A stretch of DNA of 10,399 nucleotides, taken from NCBI GenBank assembly GCA_007134625.1, contig SLKL01000284.1, positions 1 through 10,399 on the forward strand, given 5' to 3'. This document shows positions 1-6,537 of the stretch, piece after piece. Position 1 is the stretch's first letter. Each line of letters starts with the position of its first letter. The stretch comes from Saprospiraceae bacterium. GTDB lineage: Bacteria; Bacteroidota; Bacteroidia; Chitinophagales; Saprospiraceae. Position numbers and translations under genes: made by a program. Under the pieces are notes generated by a model. That model did not search any database. It saw only the letters and a program-made list of their open reading frames with translations, and was not told the DNA's origin.

Positions 1-153
1 AATTCTATGGCTTTTATTGCTGCCATGGAGGAGTTTTTATCGCAATATCTTAAGGGTAGATATCAGGAGGATAAGCCATCTCATATTGCCAAAAGACTCA
101 AAGAGATTACAGTTGCAGTAGAGGAAATGAAAAATGATCAGGATATGAAATAA
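1..153 (+). CDS. C-terminal fragment of a probable S9 family (prolyl oligopeptidase-type) peptidase
   Basis: An open frame enters from the left edge in frame 1, encodes 50 residues and stops at TAA 151-153. The tail (NSMAFIAAMEEFL, then YLKGRYQED and a charged end) resembles the extreme C-terminus of S9 alpha/beta-hydrolase peptidases, where a helix following the catalytic histidine ends in a 'FL..HLGGRYQ'-like segment. The catalytic Ser, Asp and His would lie upstream, outside the window, so activity cannot be judged. S9 enzymes of this type in Bacteroidota are usually exported and cleave short peptides. No obvious terminator hairpin follows the stop. The family call rests only on remembered similarity of a short tail and is moderately confident; another alpha/beta-hydrolase is possible. 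Confidence 0.6.
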   Translation, partial: NSMAFIAAMEEFLSQYLKGRYQEDKPSHIAKRLKEITVAVEEMKNDQDMK

Positions 154-640
154 GTTACGTTTTTTAATTATATTGGCTCAATTGGACTATTAAACAATAA
201 TGTAAAACTTAGATGACTATTGGTTTGAGCTAACTAAATGTTTAAGGGTTCCCGATTTTAAAGGTTATATAGGTGACCTATGACCCAAATGGAATAAGTT
301 GGATTGCCTTTGACCTAAAATTGAACTCACCAACCTCAGTTGGGGGCAGGCACTGATTAACGAACACCGATTAATCTTTTCTCGTCTTCCTTTATAAAAA
401 ATGACGATACTAGAAGAGGCGATATACCATTTTAGAAGTGTAAGTATTGAACGAGAACAGAGAACAACAAATCTAATCTATATTGAATAATAAGAAACTT
501 CTTAAATCGAATATCGGTGTTCCTTGTTCTTCAATCAAAAAAGTCTAAGAAGGATGCATGAATAAAAGCATTATCGAAATATCATGGCATCTTTAAGGTT
601 TTTTCAGCACTAGTTATGTACCTAATACAATAAATTTTTC
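154..640. other. 487-bp intergenic region, mostly degenerate repeat
   Basis: I see no credible gene here. Positions 183-523 hold one copy of a composite repeat whose second copy is near 10114-10366. The remainder (about 524-640) is AT-rich with no clear hairpin terminator for either flanking gene, although the genes on both sides end towards it. Confidence 0.6.
183..523. repeat. Diverged intergenic composite repeat, left copy
   Basis: This stretch aligns in the same orientation with 10114-10366. Shared blocks include ATAAtGTAAAACT-like (199-209), a TTAAAGGTTAtaTAGGTGA-like block (258-276), GGATTgCCT (301-309), a 14-base identity CGAACACCGATTAA (361-374), an AGAAGT block near 434, and a 24-base identity at 496-519. 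GAACACCGAT (362-371) is a perfect 10-base inverted match to ATCGGTGTTC (513-522), so the inner part could fold into a long hairpin. Relative to the right copy it carries about 30 extra bases (325-360) that include a small CCAAC/GTTGG stem (330-334 with 339-343). It looks like a non-coding dispersed repeat; copy number elsewhere is unknown. Confidence 0.6.
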
Positions 641-1117
641 TCAAAAAGAATACCCAAGACTAACTCCGGGAAAATAGGGAATAAAAACCCCTTCTGTAAG
701 TATTGGGGCAAAGCCTGCTTTCCACATAAAACCACCATTAGGCGGTTGTCTTCGATACATAAATGAGAAATTAAACACAACAACTCTGTCAAATAAATCT
801 CCGGTGACTAAAGTAGCGCCTGCACCTATTTCAAAATAGTTTCCACCATCTCCAAGAAGGTAATTGACCATCAAAGGCAGGCTGGTAACGCCACCACCAT
901 CTGATACCTCCCCAATGTAACCTATACCGGCTCTGAATCCCAATCTGTTTGCGATTCTGGTGTCATAATTAAATGTAAAGGTGATGCCATTACCAAGGCC
1001 CTCTACAAAAACTGCTGATTTTGCGCCGTCAAAATCCATATTATCCTGAGCAGCTATACTGACATTACTCAGAAGAAAAATGACAATTATGGTGAACAGG
1101 GAAGTCGTATTTTTCAT
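641..1117 (-). CDS. Small exported beta-barrel-like protein, function unknown
   Basis: The gene encodes 158 residues starting at ATG (1115-1117) and ending at TGA (641-643). Residues 1-23 form a classical signal peptide: MKNTT, a hydrophobic stretch, then cleavage near IAAQ. The mature part has alternating short strands rich in Gly, Phe, Tyr and Val (for example RLGFRAGIGYIGE, NYFEIGAGATLVTG) and ends in GYSF. A terminal aromatic residue is typical of outer-membrane beta-barrels, and the length fits an eight-stranded barrel. I do not recognise a named family and assign no substrate. It is transcribed divergently from the nqr operon with about 335 bases between the starts. A weak -7-like TACATTCG lies on the reverse strand at 1153-1146, without a good upstream element. 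It could instead be a periplasmic beta-rich protein. Confidence 0.75.
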   Translation of the reverse strand: MKNTTSLFTIIVIFLLSNVSIAAQDNMDFDGAKSAVFVEGLGNGITFTFNYDTRIANRLGFRAGIGYIGEVSDGGGVTSLPLMVNYLLGDGGNYFEIGAGATLVTGDLFDRVVVFNFSFMYRRQPPNGGFMWKAGFAPILTEGVFIPYFPGVSLGYSF

Positions 1118-1452
1118 TTAACGGGTTGAATTGTTTTGTGTAAAACGAATGTAAGACCTGTTTAGATGCTTTGATTCTTGATTAGGATAGGATTAGTTGT
1201 TCAGTCTTATTGGAAAATCATTTTTATTATAAAAATAAGCGCAAAAGTCAACACTTGAGGTTTGGAGATTGCAGCAATATGTAATAGGAATGGGGCTTTA
1301 AAACGAACTTATTATTTAGAATTAATCTAAACAAAAGACGAGCTTCAAATTTACCATTTGCGGCTTACAGGAATCTCAAAGATTTGTATCTTTGCTCAAA
1401 TTTATAAAGGCTGAAAATGCAGTTTAATTCATAATTTTTGCAATTTATGCTT
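1118..1452. other. Divergent intergenic region upstream of nqrA
   Basis: This 335-bp AT-rich gap separates two divergent genes and should hold the promoters of both. The only strong signal is the TATCTTTG element at 1387-1394, listed separately. A short AT-only palindrome (TTTTTA-TTA-TAAAAA) lies around 1223-1237 and is not informative by itself. I see no RNA gene or riboswitch. Confidence 0.5.
1387..1394 (+). promoter_or_regulatory. Bacteroidota-type -7 promoter element for the nqr operon
   Basis: TATCTTTG matches the Bacteroidota housekeeping -7 consensus TAnnTTTG exactly. It sits about 59 bases before the probable nqrA start, which would place transcription initiation near 1400. The nearest TTG for a -33 box (1358-1360) is 26 bases upstream, longer than the usual spacing of about 17-23, so the -33 half is weak. 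Confidence 0.6.
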
Positions 1453-3102
1453 ATGAAACAAAATACGTCTAAGAGTTTTTCTATATTTAGTATTTTAATG
1501 CTCTTGCTATTCTTTTTTCCATCCAATGTTCTTGCTCAGAGTTCTTCAGGTTCTCCCGACTTTATTACCAGCATGATAGTAGCTACGGTGATTATCGTGT
1601 TTGGAGCTATTGTTTTTGTGACGGACAGCTTGCTTCAATTAGAAGGGAAAAGACAATTAGAAGGCAAAGATATTAAGGTAGATGCCTCTTTATTTCCAAA
1701 AAATCTCAATGGTAATGCTGCGGATTTGCCTTCTTATATACCAAAAGATCGGTATTTAAAATTAAGAAGGGGATTCGATATTAAATTGGAAGGAAAACCG
1801 GAAGAAAAAATTATTGAAACTCCTCATGTGACTAGGTATTCCGTCAGTCCTATGGATTTTCACGGAATTGCTCCTATACCAAAGGTAGTGCCTGAGGAAG
1901 GAGATGCAGTCTTGGCGGGAGATGAACTCTTTTTTGACAAAAGAAATCCCGAGATAAAGTTTGTGGCACCCGTATCAGGTGAGTACATCGGGCTGGAAAG
2001 AGCAGAGAAAAGAGCGGTAAAGGAGGTAATGGTTTTAGCCGATAAAGAAATAAAGTTCAGAGAGTTGCCACAGTTAGATATCAATGTTGCAGAAAGAACC
2101 GATATCGTGGATTTTCTAAAAAAATACGGTGGTTGGGTGCATTTGAGACAAAGACCATTCGATACCATACCTAATCCTGAGGATATCCCAAGAGATATTT
2201 TTATTAGTACATTCGATACAGCTCCGCTTGCCCCTAATTTGAATTTTTCAACGCAGGGTGAAGAAGCAGCTTTTCAGGCAGGTATTGATATGTTGAATAA
2301 ACTCACAGATGGTACTGTTTACCTCGGTTTGGACGGAAGAGCCAAGGAAGTTCCATCTCCTGTTTTTGCCGATGCAAAGAATGTCGAAAAATACTGGTTT
2401 AAAGGAAAACATCCGGCCGGAAATGTCGGCGTGCAAATTCACCATATAAAACCTATAAAGAAAGGTGATGTAGTGTGGTATTTACATCCTCATGACGTAA
2501 TTACTCTCGGAAGAATGTTAACAGAGAGAAGATATAACACTGAGAGGTTGGTTGCTTTGACAGGTGCAGAAATTTCTCCAAATTTTTACACAAGGATCAG
2601 ACCGGGTGCAAATATGGGTGAATTGCTTTCTGCAGTAGAGTTTAAAGAGGAAAATGTCAGAGTGGTCAGCGGTGATGTGTTGACCGGCAAGAAGAAATCG
2701 AATGATGAGTTTTTAGGGTTCTTTGAAGATCAGGTAACTGTGTTGTTGGAGGGAGATTATTATGAGCCATTTGGATGGTTGCTTCCACAAGAGGTAAGAC
2801 CTTCTATTTCACCTACTTTCCCCGGTTTTATTTTTCCGGATATGGAATACAGAGCCGATACCAACAGTCACGGCGAGCGACGCGCATTTGTAGTAACAGG
2901 ACAGTATGAAGAGGTGTTGCCAATGGATATTTACCCGCAGCATCTAGTCAAAGCCATAATGACCAACGATTTTGAAAGAATGGAGGGTCTTGGGATTTAT
3001 GAAATGAGCGAAGAGGATATTGCGCTTTGTGAGTTTGTTTGTACTTCTAAGATGCCTTTACAGCAAATTCTGCGCGAAGGTCTTGAAATAGTAAATGAGT
3101 AA
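1453..3102 (+). CDS. nqrA: Na+-translocating NADH:quinone oxidoreductase subunit A with N-terminal signal peptide and membrane anchor
   Basis: NqrA is normally a cytoplasmic-face subunit of the sodium-pumping NADH dehydrogenase and carries no known redox cofactor in recent structures. The family core starts about residue 101 (LKLRRGFDIKLEGKPEEKI). It continues through a biotinyl/lipoyl-like domain (PKVVPEEGDAVLAGDELFFDKR, then FVAPVSGEY), a middle domain with HPHDVITLGRMLTERRYNTE, and the C-terminal EYRADTNSHGERRAFV and YPQHLVKAIM regions. About 449 residues of core match the usual family length. The extra 100 residues are odd: a signal-peptide-like segment (1-29, ending VLAQ), a short polar stretch, a hydrophobic helix (about 37-58), then a charged linker. 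I chose ATG 1453 because MKQNTSK gives a basic n-region; ATG 1447 and TTG 1438 are in-frame alternatives. It is the first gene of the operon, 36 bases before nqrB. Confidence 0.93.
   Translation: MKQNTSKSFSIFSILMLLLFFFPSNVLAQSSSGSPDFITSMIVATVIIVFGAIVFVTDSLLQLEGKRQLEGKDIKVDASLFPKNLNGNAADLPSYIPKDRYLKLRRGFDIKLEGKPEEKIIETPHVTRYSVSPMDFHGIAPIPKVVPEEGDAVLAGDELFFDKRNPEIKFVAPVSGEYIGLERAEKRAVKEVMVLADKEIKFRELPQLDINVAERTDIVDFLKKYGGWVHLRQRPFDTIPNPEDIPRDIFISTFDTAPLAPNLNFSTQGEEAAFQAGIDMLNKLTDGTVYLGLDGRAKEVPSPVFADAKNVEKYWFKGKHPAGNVGVQIHHIKPIKKGDVVWYLHPHDVITLGRMLTERRYNTERLVALTGAEISPNFYTRIRPGANMGELLSAVEFKEENVRVVSGDVLTGKKKSNDEFLGFFEDQVTVLLEGDYYEPFGWLLPQEVRPSISPTFPGFIFPDMEYRADTNSHGERRAFVVTGQYEEVLPMDIYPQHLVKAIMTNDFERMEGLGIYEMSEEDIALCEFVCTSKMPLQQILREGLEIVNE
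1636..1671 (+). repeat. Two-copy 18-bp tandem repeat inside nqrA (QLEGKR/QLEGKD)
   Basis: Units 1636-1653 and 1654-1671 share CAATTAGAAGG and the following AAA, 14 of 18 positions in all, and encode QLEGK twice in a row. The repeat lies just after the extra N-terminal membrane helix of NqrA, in the linker to the conserved core. Confidence 0.7.
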
Positions 3103-3138
3103 GATTTTTTATAGATTAATGATTAATGGTCTAGTAAA

Positions 3139-4395
3139 ATGGTAGATAATATAATTAAATTATTAGAGAAGTATGAGCCCAACAAAGAAAAGCAACCCTT
3201 TCTTTGGACGCTTTACGATGGGTTCCACACTTTTCTTTTTGCGCCTAACCACGTAACAAAAGCCGGTGTGCATATCCGAGATAACATGGATTTGAAGCGG
3301 ACTATGATTCACGTGGTTCTCATGTTGCAATTGTGCTACCTTTTTGGTACATATAATATAGGTCATCAGCACTTTTTAGCTTTAGGCGAGTACACTGGTT
3401 TTCTCGAAGGTGCTCACCTTAAGTTGATGTATGGACTTTGGCAATTGCTTCCCATCTTTATAGTCACTCACGTAGTGGCTCTGGGTATAGAATTTTATTA
3501 TGCATCTAAGAAGGGACATAGTATTGAGGAGGGTATTCTGGTGTCCGCAGCTTTGATTCCTTTAATAATGCCACCGGATCTTCCTTTGTGGATTCTTGCG
3601 GTAGGTGTTGCTTTCGCAGTAATTATTGGAAAAGAAGCCTTTGGCGGAACAGGTATGAACATCTGGAATGTTGCCCTGCTTTCAAGGGTATTTATATTCT
3701 TCGCTTATCCTACCGAGATTTCAGGTGATGAAGTCTGGGTAGCCGGACTTGAATCAACTTTTGCAGGATCGGCAGTAGAGTATGGTTGGGTTCATCTCAC
3801 CTTATTTAACGGGCTGTTTGGGTGGCTCGGGCTCGCACAGTTTGATCCCACCCTTAGCGTTGTCGATGGATTCACTGGGGCCACCCCACTCGCTCTGGCA
3901 TTTGCAGGTGGGTGGGATGCCGTAACTGAAGTATATACTCAGTCACAGATGTTGTGGGGAGCTATCCCGGGTTCTATTGGAGAGACTTCTAAGCCCTTAA
4001 TCCTTATTGGAGCCATAGGTCTTGCAGCATTGAAAATAGCAAGTTGGCGGATTATGTTAGGTATGGTTTTGGGTGTTGTCTTTACCGGTTTGCTTTTGAA
4101 TATGTGGGGAGCCACACCGTTTATGACAGTGCCTTGGTACCACCACATTTACATTGGAAGTTTCCTTTTTGCGATGGCTTTCATGGCTACGGATCCCGTA
4201 ACTGCTGCTTCTACTAATAGAGGTAAGTGGATATACGGATTCTTAATAGGATTTTTTGGAATGATAATCAGAATTCTAAATCCCGCCTATCCCGAAGGTT
4301 GGATGTTAGCAATTCTATTGATGAATACATTTTCACCATTAATTGATCACCTTGTTCTTCGTAAGAACATTCAAAAACGTTTAGCAAGTGCATAG
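3139..4395 (+). CDS. nqrB: Na+-translocating NADH:quinone oxidoreductase subunit B (membrane, covalent FMN, riboflavin/quinone subunit)
   Basis: The 418-residue product is of normal NqrB length. A hydrophilic N-terminus with FLFAPNHVTKAGVHIRD is followed by roughly nine or ten hydrophobic helices. The flavinylation motif is DGFTGATPLA, with the acceptor Thr249 encoded at 3883-3885; in the family, ApbE attaches FMN here by a phosphodiester bond. The C-terminal part has the expected MATDPVTAASTNRGKWIYG and NPAYPEGWMLAILLMN segments. NqrB passes electrons towards quinone and forms much of the sodium path. The ATG at 3139 has no Shine-Dalgarno sequence but an A-rich context (AGTAAA), common in Bacteroidota. 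Its last 8 bases overlap nqrC, implying coupled translation. Confidence 0.96.
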   Translation: MVDNIIKLLEKYEPNKEKQPFLWTLYDGFHTFLFAPNHVTKAGVHIRDNMDLKRTMIHVVLMLQLCYLFGTYNIGHQHFLALGEYTGFLEGAHLKLMYGLWQLLPIFIVTHVVALGIEFYYASKKGHSIEEGILVSAALIPLIMPPDLPLWILAVGVAFAVIIGKEAFGGTGMNIWNVALLSRVFIFFAYPTEISGDEVWVAGLESTFAGSAVEYGWVHLTLFNGLFGWLGLAQFDPTLSVVDGFTGATPLALAFAGGWDAVTEVYTQSQMLWGAIPGSIGETSKPLILIGAIGLAALKIASWRIMLGMVLGVVFTGLLLNMWGATPFMTVPWYHHIYIGSFLFAMAFMATDPVTAASTNRGKWIYGFLIGFFGMIIRILNPAYPEGWMLAILLMNTFSPLIDHLVLRKNIQKRLASA

Positions 4396-5134
4396 TACAT
4401 CATATGTTGTTAAGTTTATCCTGATCGTATCCACGGTGGTGGCTCTTGTTTTGGCTTCCATGGCCACCTTATTGAAACCTATACACGATCGTAATGAAGC
4501 TATTGCGAATAAAAGATCCATTCTTTTTGCGGTAAATGATTTTCTGGAAACTCCGGTTCGACAAATGTCTGATGACGAGGTATTGGAAATATTTGAATCT
4601 CAGATTGAGCAGATTGTTACTGATATAGACGGGAATGTGCTTTCTAAAGAGGAGGTTCAGGAAAGAGGTTACCCCGGAGGAATGGCAGAACATGTCAATC
4701 TCGGTAGAGAAAGACGTAAACCATTGAATGAGCAAATATTCCCTGTTTTTAAATTTCAGGCAACTGATCAGGTGCTAACTATAGTATCTGTTAGAGGGAA
4801 TGGCCTTTGGGATGAGATATGGGCCAATGTTGCGCTCAAACCGGATCTCAATACTATTGCCGGAGTAGCTTTTGGACACAGAGCTGAAACACCGGGCTTG
4901 GGTGCGGAGATTAATGACAATCCGAGGTTTGCCCAACAATTTCAGGGGACAAGACTTTTTGATGAAGAAGGTAATTTCCGATCAGTCAGAGTTGTGAAGG
5001 GACGTGCTACCGATGAATATCATGAGGTAGATGGTGTGACTGGTGCTACTGTAACCAATGATGGTGTGACTGAAATGTTTAATCGCGGACTTCAGTACTA
5101 TTTCGACTTTTTTGATAAGACAAAAGTACAGTAA
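4388..5134 (+). CDS. nqrC: Na+-translocating NADH:quinone oxidoreductase subunit C (periplasmic covalent-FMN subunit)
   Basis: The 248-residue product has one N-terminal membrane helix (about residues 6-27, VVKFILIVSTVVALVLASMA) followed by an exported FMN-binding domain. Diagnostic motifs are GLWDEIWANVAL, HRAETPGLGAEI and the flavinylation motif GVTGATVT, with acceptor Thr221 at 5048-5050. In this family the FMN of NqrC lies on the periplasmic side and relays electrons between the NqrD/E Fe-S centre and NqrB. The start is GTG at 4388, inside the end of nqrB (shared GTGCATAG). The next in-frame ATG (4460) would remove most of the membrane helix, so GTG is strongly preferred. Length is close to family normal. 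Confidence 0.95.
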   Translation: MHSTSYVVKFILIVSTVVALVLASMATLLKPIHDRNEAIANKRSILFAVNDFLETPVRQMSDDEVLEIFESQIEQIVTDIDGNVLSKEEVQERGYPGGMAEHVNLGRERRKPLNEQIFPVFKFQATDQVLTIVSVRGNGLWDEIWANVALKPDLNTIAGVAFGHRAETPGLGAEINDNPRFAQQFQGTRLFDEEGNFRSVRVVKGRATDEYHEVDGVTGATVTNDGVTEMFNRGLQYYFDFFDKTKVQ

Positions 5135-5178
5135 TTTACTTATAACATAAATTCTGGATTTATATAAAAATCAGTAAA

Positions 5179-5886
5179 ATGGCAGATACTAAAACACTAG
5201 ATAAATCCCAATTAGAAGAGAAAAAGCCACTCTTCGGAAAACGGGAAAGAAGGTTAATAACAGATCCGATAAATGACAACAACCCTATTACTGTTCAGGT
5301 ATTAGGTATTTGTTCAGCTTTGGCGATTACCACTCAGGTTTCTCCTGCAGTAGTTATGACACTGGCTGTAATTTTTGTTATGGGGTTTGCAAATTTATTT
5401 ACTTCCCTTCTCCGACATTCTATTCCGAAGCAGGTTCGTATGATTGTGATGCTAATTATTATCGCTTTCCTGGTGACTGTTGTTGAACTTTCACTAAAGG
5501 CGATAAATTATCCCATCTATCAGGAACTATCCGTTTTCATCGGATTGATCATTACCAACTGTATTATTATGGGTAGATTGGAGGCCTTCGCAATGGCAGA
5601 CAAGCCCTGGCCATCGTTTTTGGATGGTGTTGGTAATGCCATGGGTTATGGAGCTATCCTCATCATTGTTGCCTTTTTTAGAGAACTATTTGGTTCAGGT
5701 TCACTTATGGGATGGGAGCTTTTCGGTCCCGGAGAGCAATTTATGATTAATACCGACGCACATTGGTGGTTGTCCTGGTATATGCCAAATAACTTGATGG
5801 TGCTATCGGCTTCAGCTCTATTTGTTATCGGAATTCTTATCTGGATTCACAGAGCATGGAATAGAAAACTTATTGACGTATCCTAA
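5179..5886 (+). CDS. nqrD: Na+-translocating NADH:quinone oxidoreductase subunit D
   Basis: The 235-residue integral membrane protein has about six helices and pairs with NqrE. The family signature NNPITVQVLGICSAL is present, as are ITNCIIMGRLEAFAM and AFFRELFGSGSL. Cys45 and Cys128 correspond to the two NqrD cysteines (29 and 112 in Vibrio cholerae) that, with two from NqrE, hold the intramembrane [2Fe-2S] centre. The constant offset of 16 shows that the only length difference up to that point is a charged N-terminal tail (ADTKTLDKSQLEEKKPLFGK). The gap after nqrC is 44 bases, the largest within the operon, with no hairpin or clear promoter in it. The start context AGTAAAATGG is the same as that of nqrB. 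Confidence 0.95.
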   Translation: MADTKTLDKSQLEEKKPLFGKRERRLITDPINDNNPITVQVLGICSALAITTQVSPAVVMTLAVIFVMGFANLFTSLLRHSIPKQVRMIVMLIIIAFLVTVVELSLKAINYPIYQELSVFIGLIITNCIIMGRLEAFAMADKPWPSFLDGVGNAMGYGAILIIVAFFRELFGSGSLMGWELFGPGEQFMINTDAHWWLSWYMPNNLMVLSASALFVIGILIWIHRAWNRKLIDVS

Positions 5887-5899
5887 AACTTAAATTATA

Positions 5900-6508
5900 A
5901 TGGAATTAATAAATATATTCATAAAAGCTGCTTTTATAGAGAACATGGTACTCGCCTATTTCCTGGGCATGTGTTCTTATCTGGCAGTTTCCAAAACGCT
6001 TGACACAGCTTTTGGACTTGGTTTGGCTGTTATTTTCGTATTGGGAATTACCATGCCTATCAATTGGATAATCACCACTTTCTTATTGAGTGAATCCGGT
6101 TTATTAGGAATGGATTTAACTTTCCTGAGATTTATCTTGTTTATTGCAGTAATAGCATCCATGGTGCAGTTGGTGGAAATGGTGATCGAAAAATACTCAC
6201 CTGCTCTGTATGCCTCGCTTGGTATATTTCTGCCACTGATTACTGTGAACTGTGCCATTTTGGGTGGTTCATTATTCATGGTTGCAAGAGAATACTCTTT
6301 TACTGAATCTGTAAGTTTTGGATTAGGGAGTGGATTCGGATTTTTCTTAGCTATTGTTGCTATTGCTGCTATACGAGAAAAAATCAGATATTCTAACGTT
6401 CCCGGTCCATTGAGAGGTTTGGGAATGGCATTCATCCTTACCGGACTTATGGGTATTGGTTTTATGAGTCTGATGGGTATTGACCCAAGTGCTTTTACCG
6501 GATCTTAA
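5900..6508 (+). CDS. nqrE: Na+-translocating NADH:quinone oxidoreductase subunit E
   Basis: The 202-residue membrane protein has about six helices, is homologous to NqrD and lies in inverted topology to it. Recognisable family segments are AFIENMVLAYFLGMCSYLAVS, GIFLPLITVNCAILGG, SFGLGSGFGFFLAIVAIAAI, and REKIRYSNVPGPLRGLG. Cys25 and Cys118 match the two NqrE ligands of the shared [2Fe-2S] centre (26 and 120 in Vibrio). The highly similar RnfA is an alternative family, but the complete nqrA-F order and the covalent-FMN subunits around it settle the assignment. The gene starts 13 bases after nqrD and ends 29 bases before nqrF. Confidence 0.95.
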   Translation: MELINIFIKAAFIENMVLAYFLGMCSYLAVSKTLDTAFGLGLAVIFVLGITMPINWIITTFLLSESGLLGMDLTFLRFILFIAVIASMVQLVEMVIEKYSPALYASLGIFLPLITVNCAILGGSLFMVAREYSFTESVSFGLGSGFGFFLAIVAIAAIREKIRYSNVPGPLRGLGMAFILTGLMGIGFMSLMGIDPSAFTGS

Positions 6509-6537
6509 TAATAATTTTTCAAACAGAAATCTAGCAT

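Noticed and set aside
183..523. CRISPR-like repeats in the left intergenic region
   Set aside because: Only one copy of each block occurs locally; there is no regular repeat-spacer pattern and no cas gene in the window.
1223..1237. AT-only palindrome upstream of nqrA as a terminator or operator
   Set aside because: The stem has only A-T pairs in AT-rich DNA, lies between divergent genes and is far from the predicted promoter; chance is sufficient.
1860..2445. Two reverse-strand open frames inside nqrA
   Set aside because: Both are antisense to conserved NqrA sequence and show no domain, signal or initiation context.
5135..5178. Separate promoter for nqrDEF in the 44-base nqrC-nqrD gap
   Set aside because: No TAnnTTTG element is present and there is no terminator after nqrC, so a single operon is the simpler reading.
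5977..6435. Long reverse-strand open frame (152 codons) inside nqrE
   Set aside because: It lies antisense to a fully conserved NqrE. The translation is low-complexity (many Asn, Pro, Lys, Ile) with no recognisable domain, as expected for the shadow of a hydrophobic membrane protein.
5900..6508. RnfA instead of NqrE
   Set aside because: RnfA is a close homologue, but the operon order nqrA-B-C-D-E-F, the NqrA subunit and the NqrF-type ferredoxin-FAD protein identify Nqr rather than Rnf.
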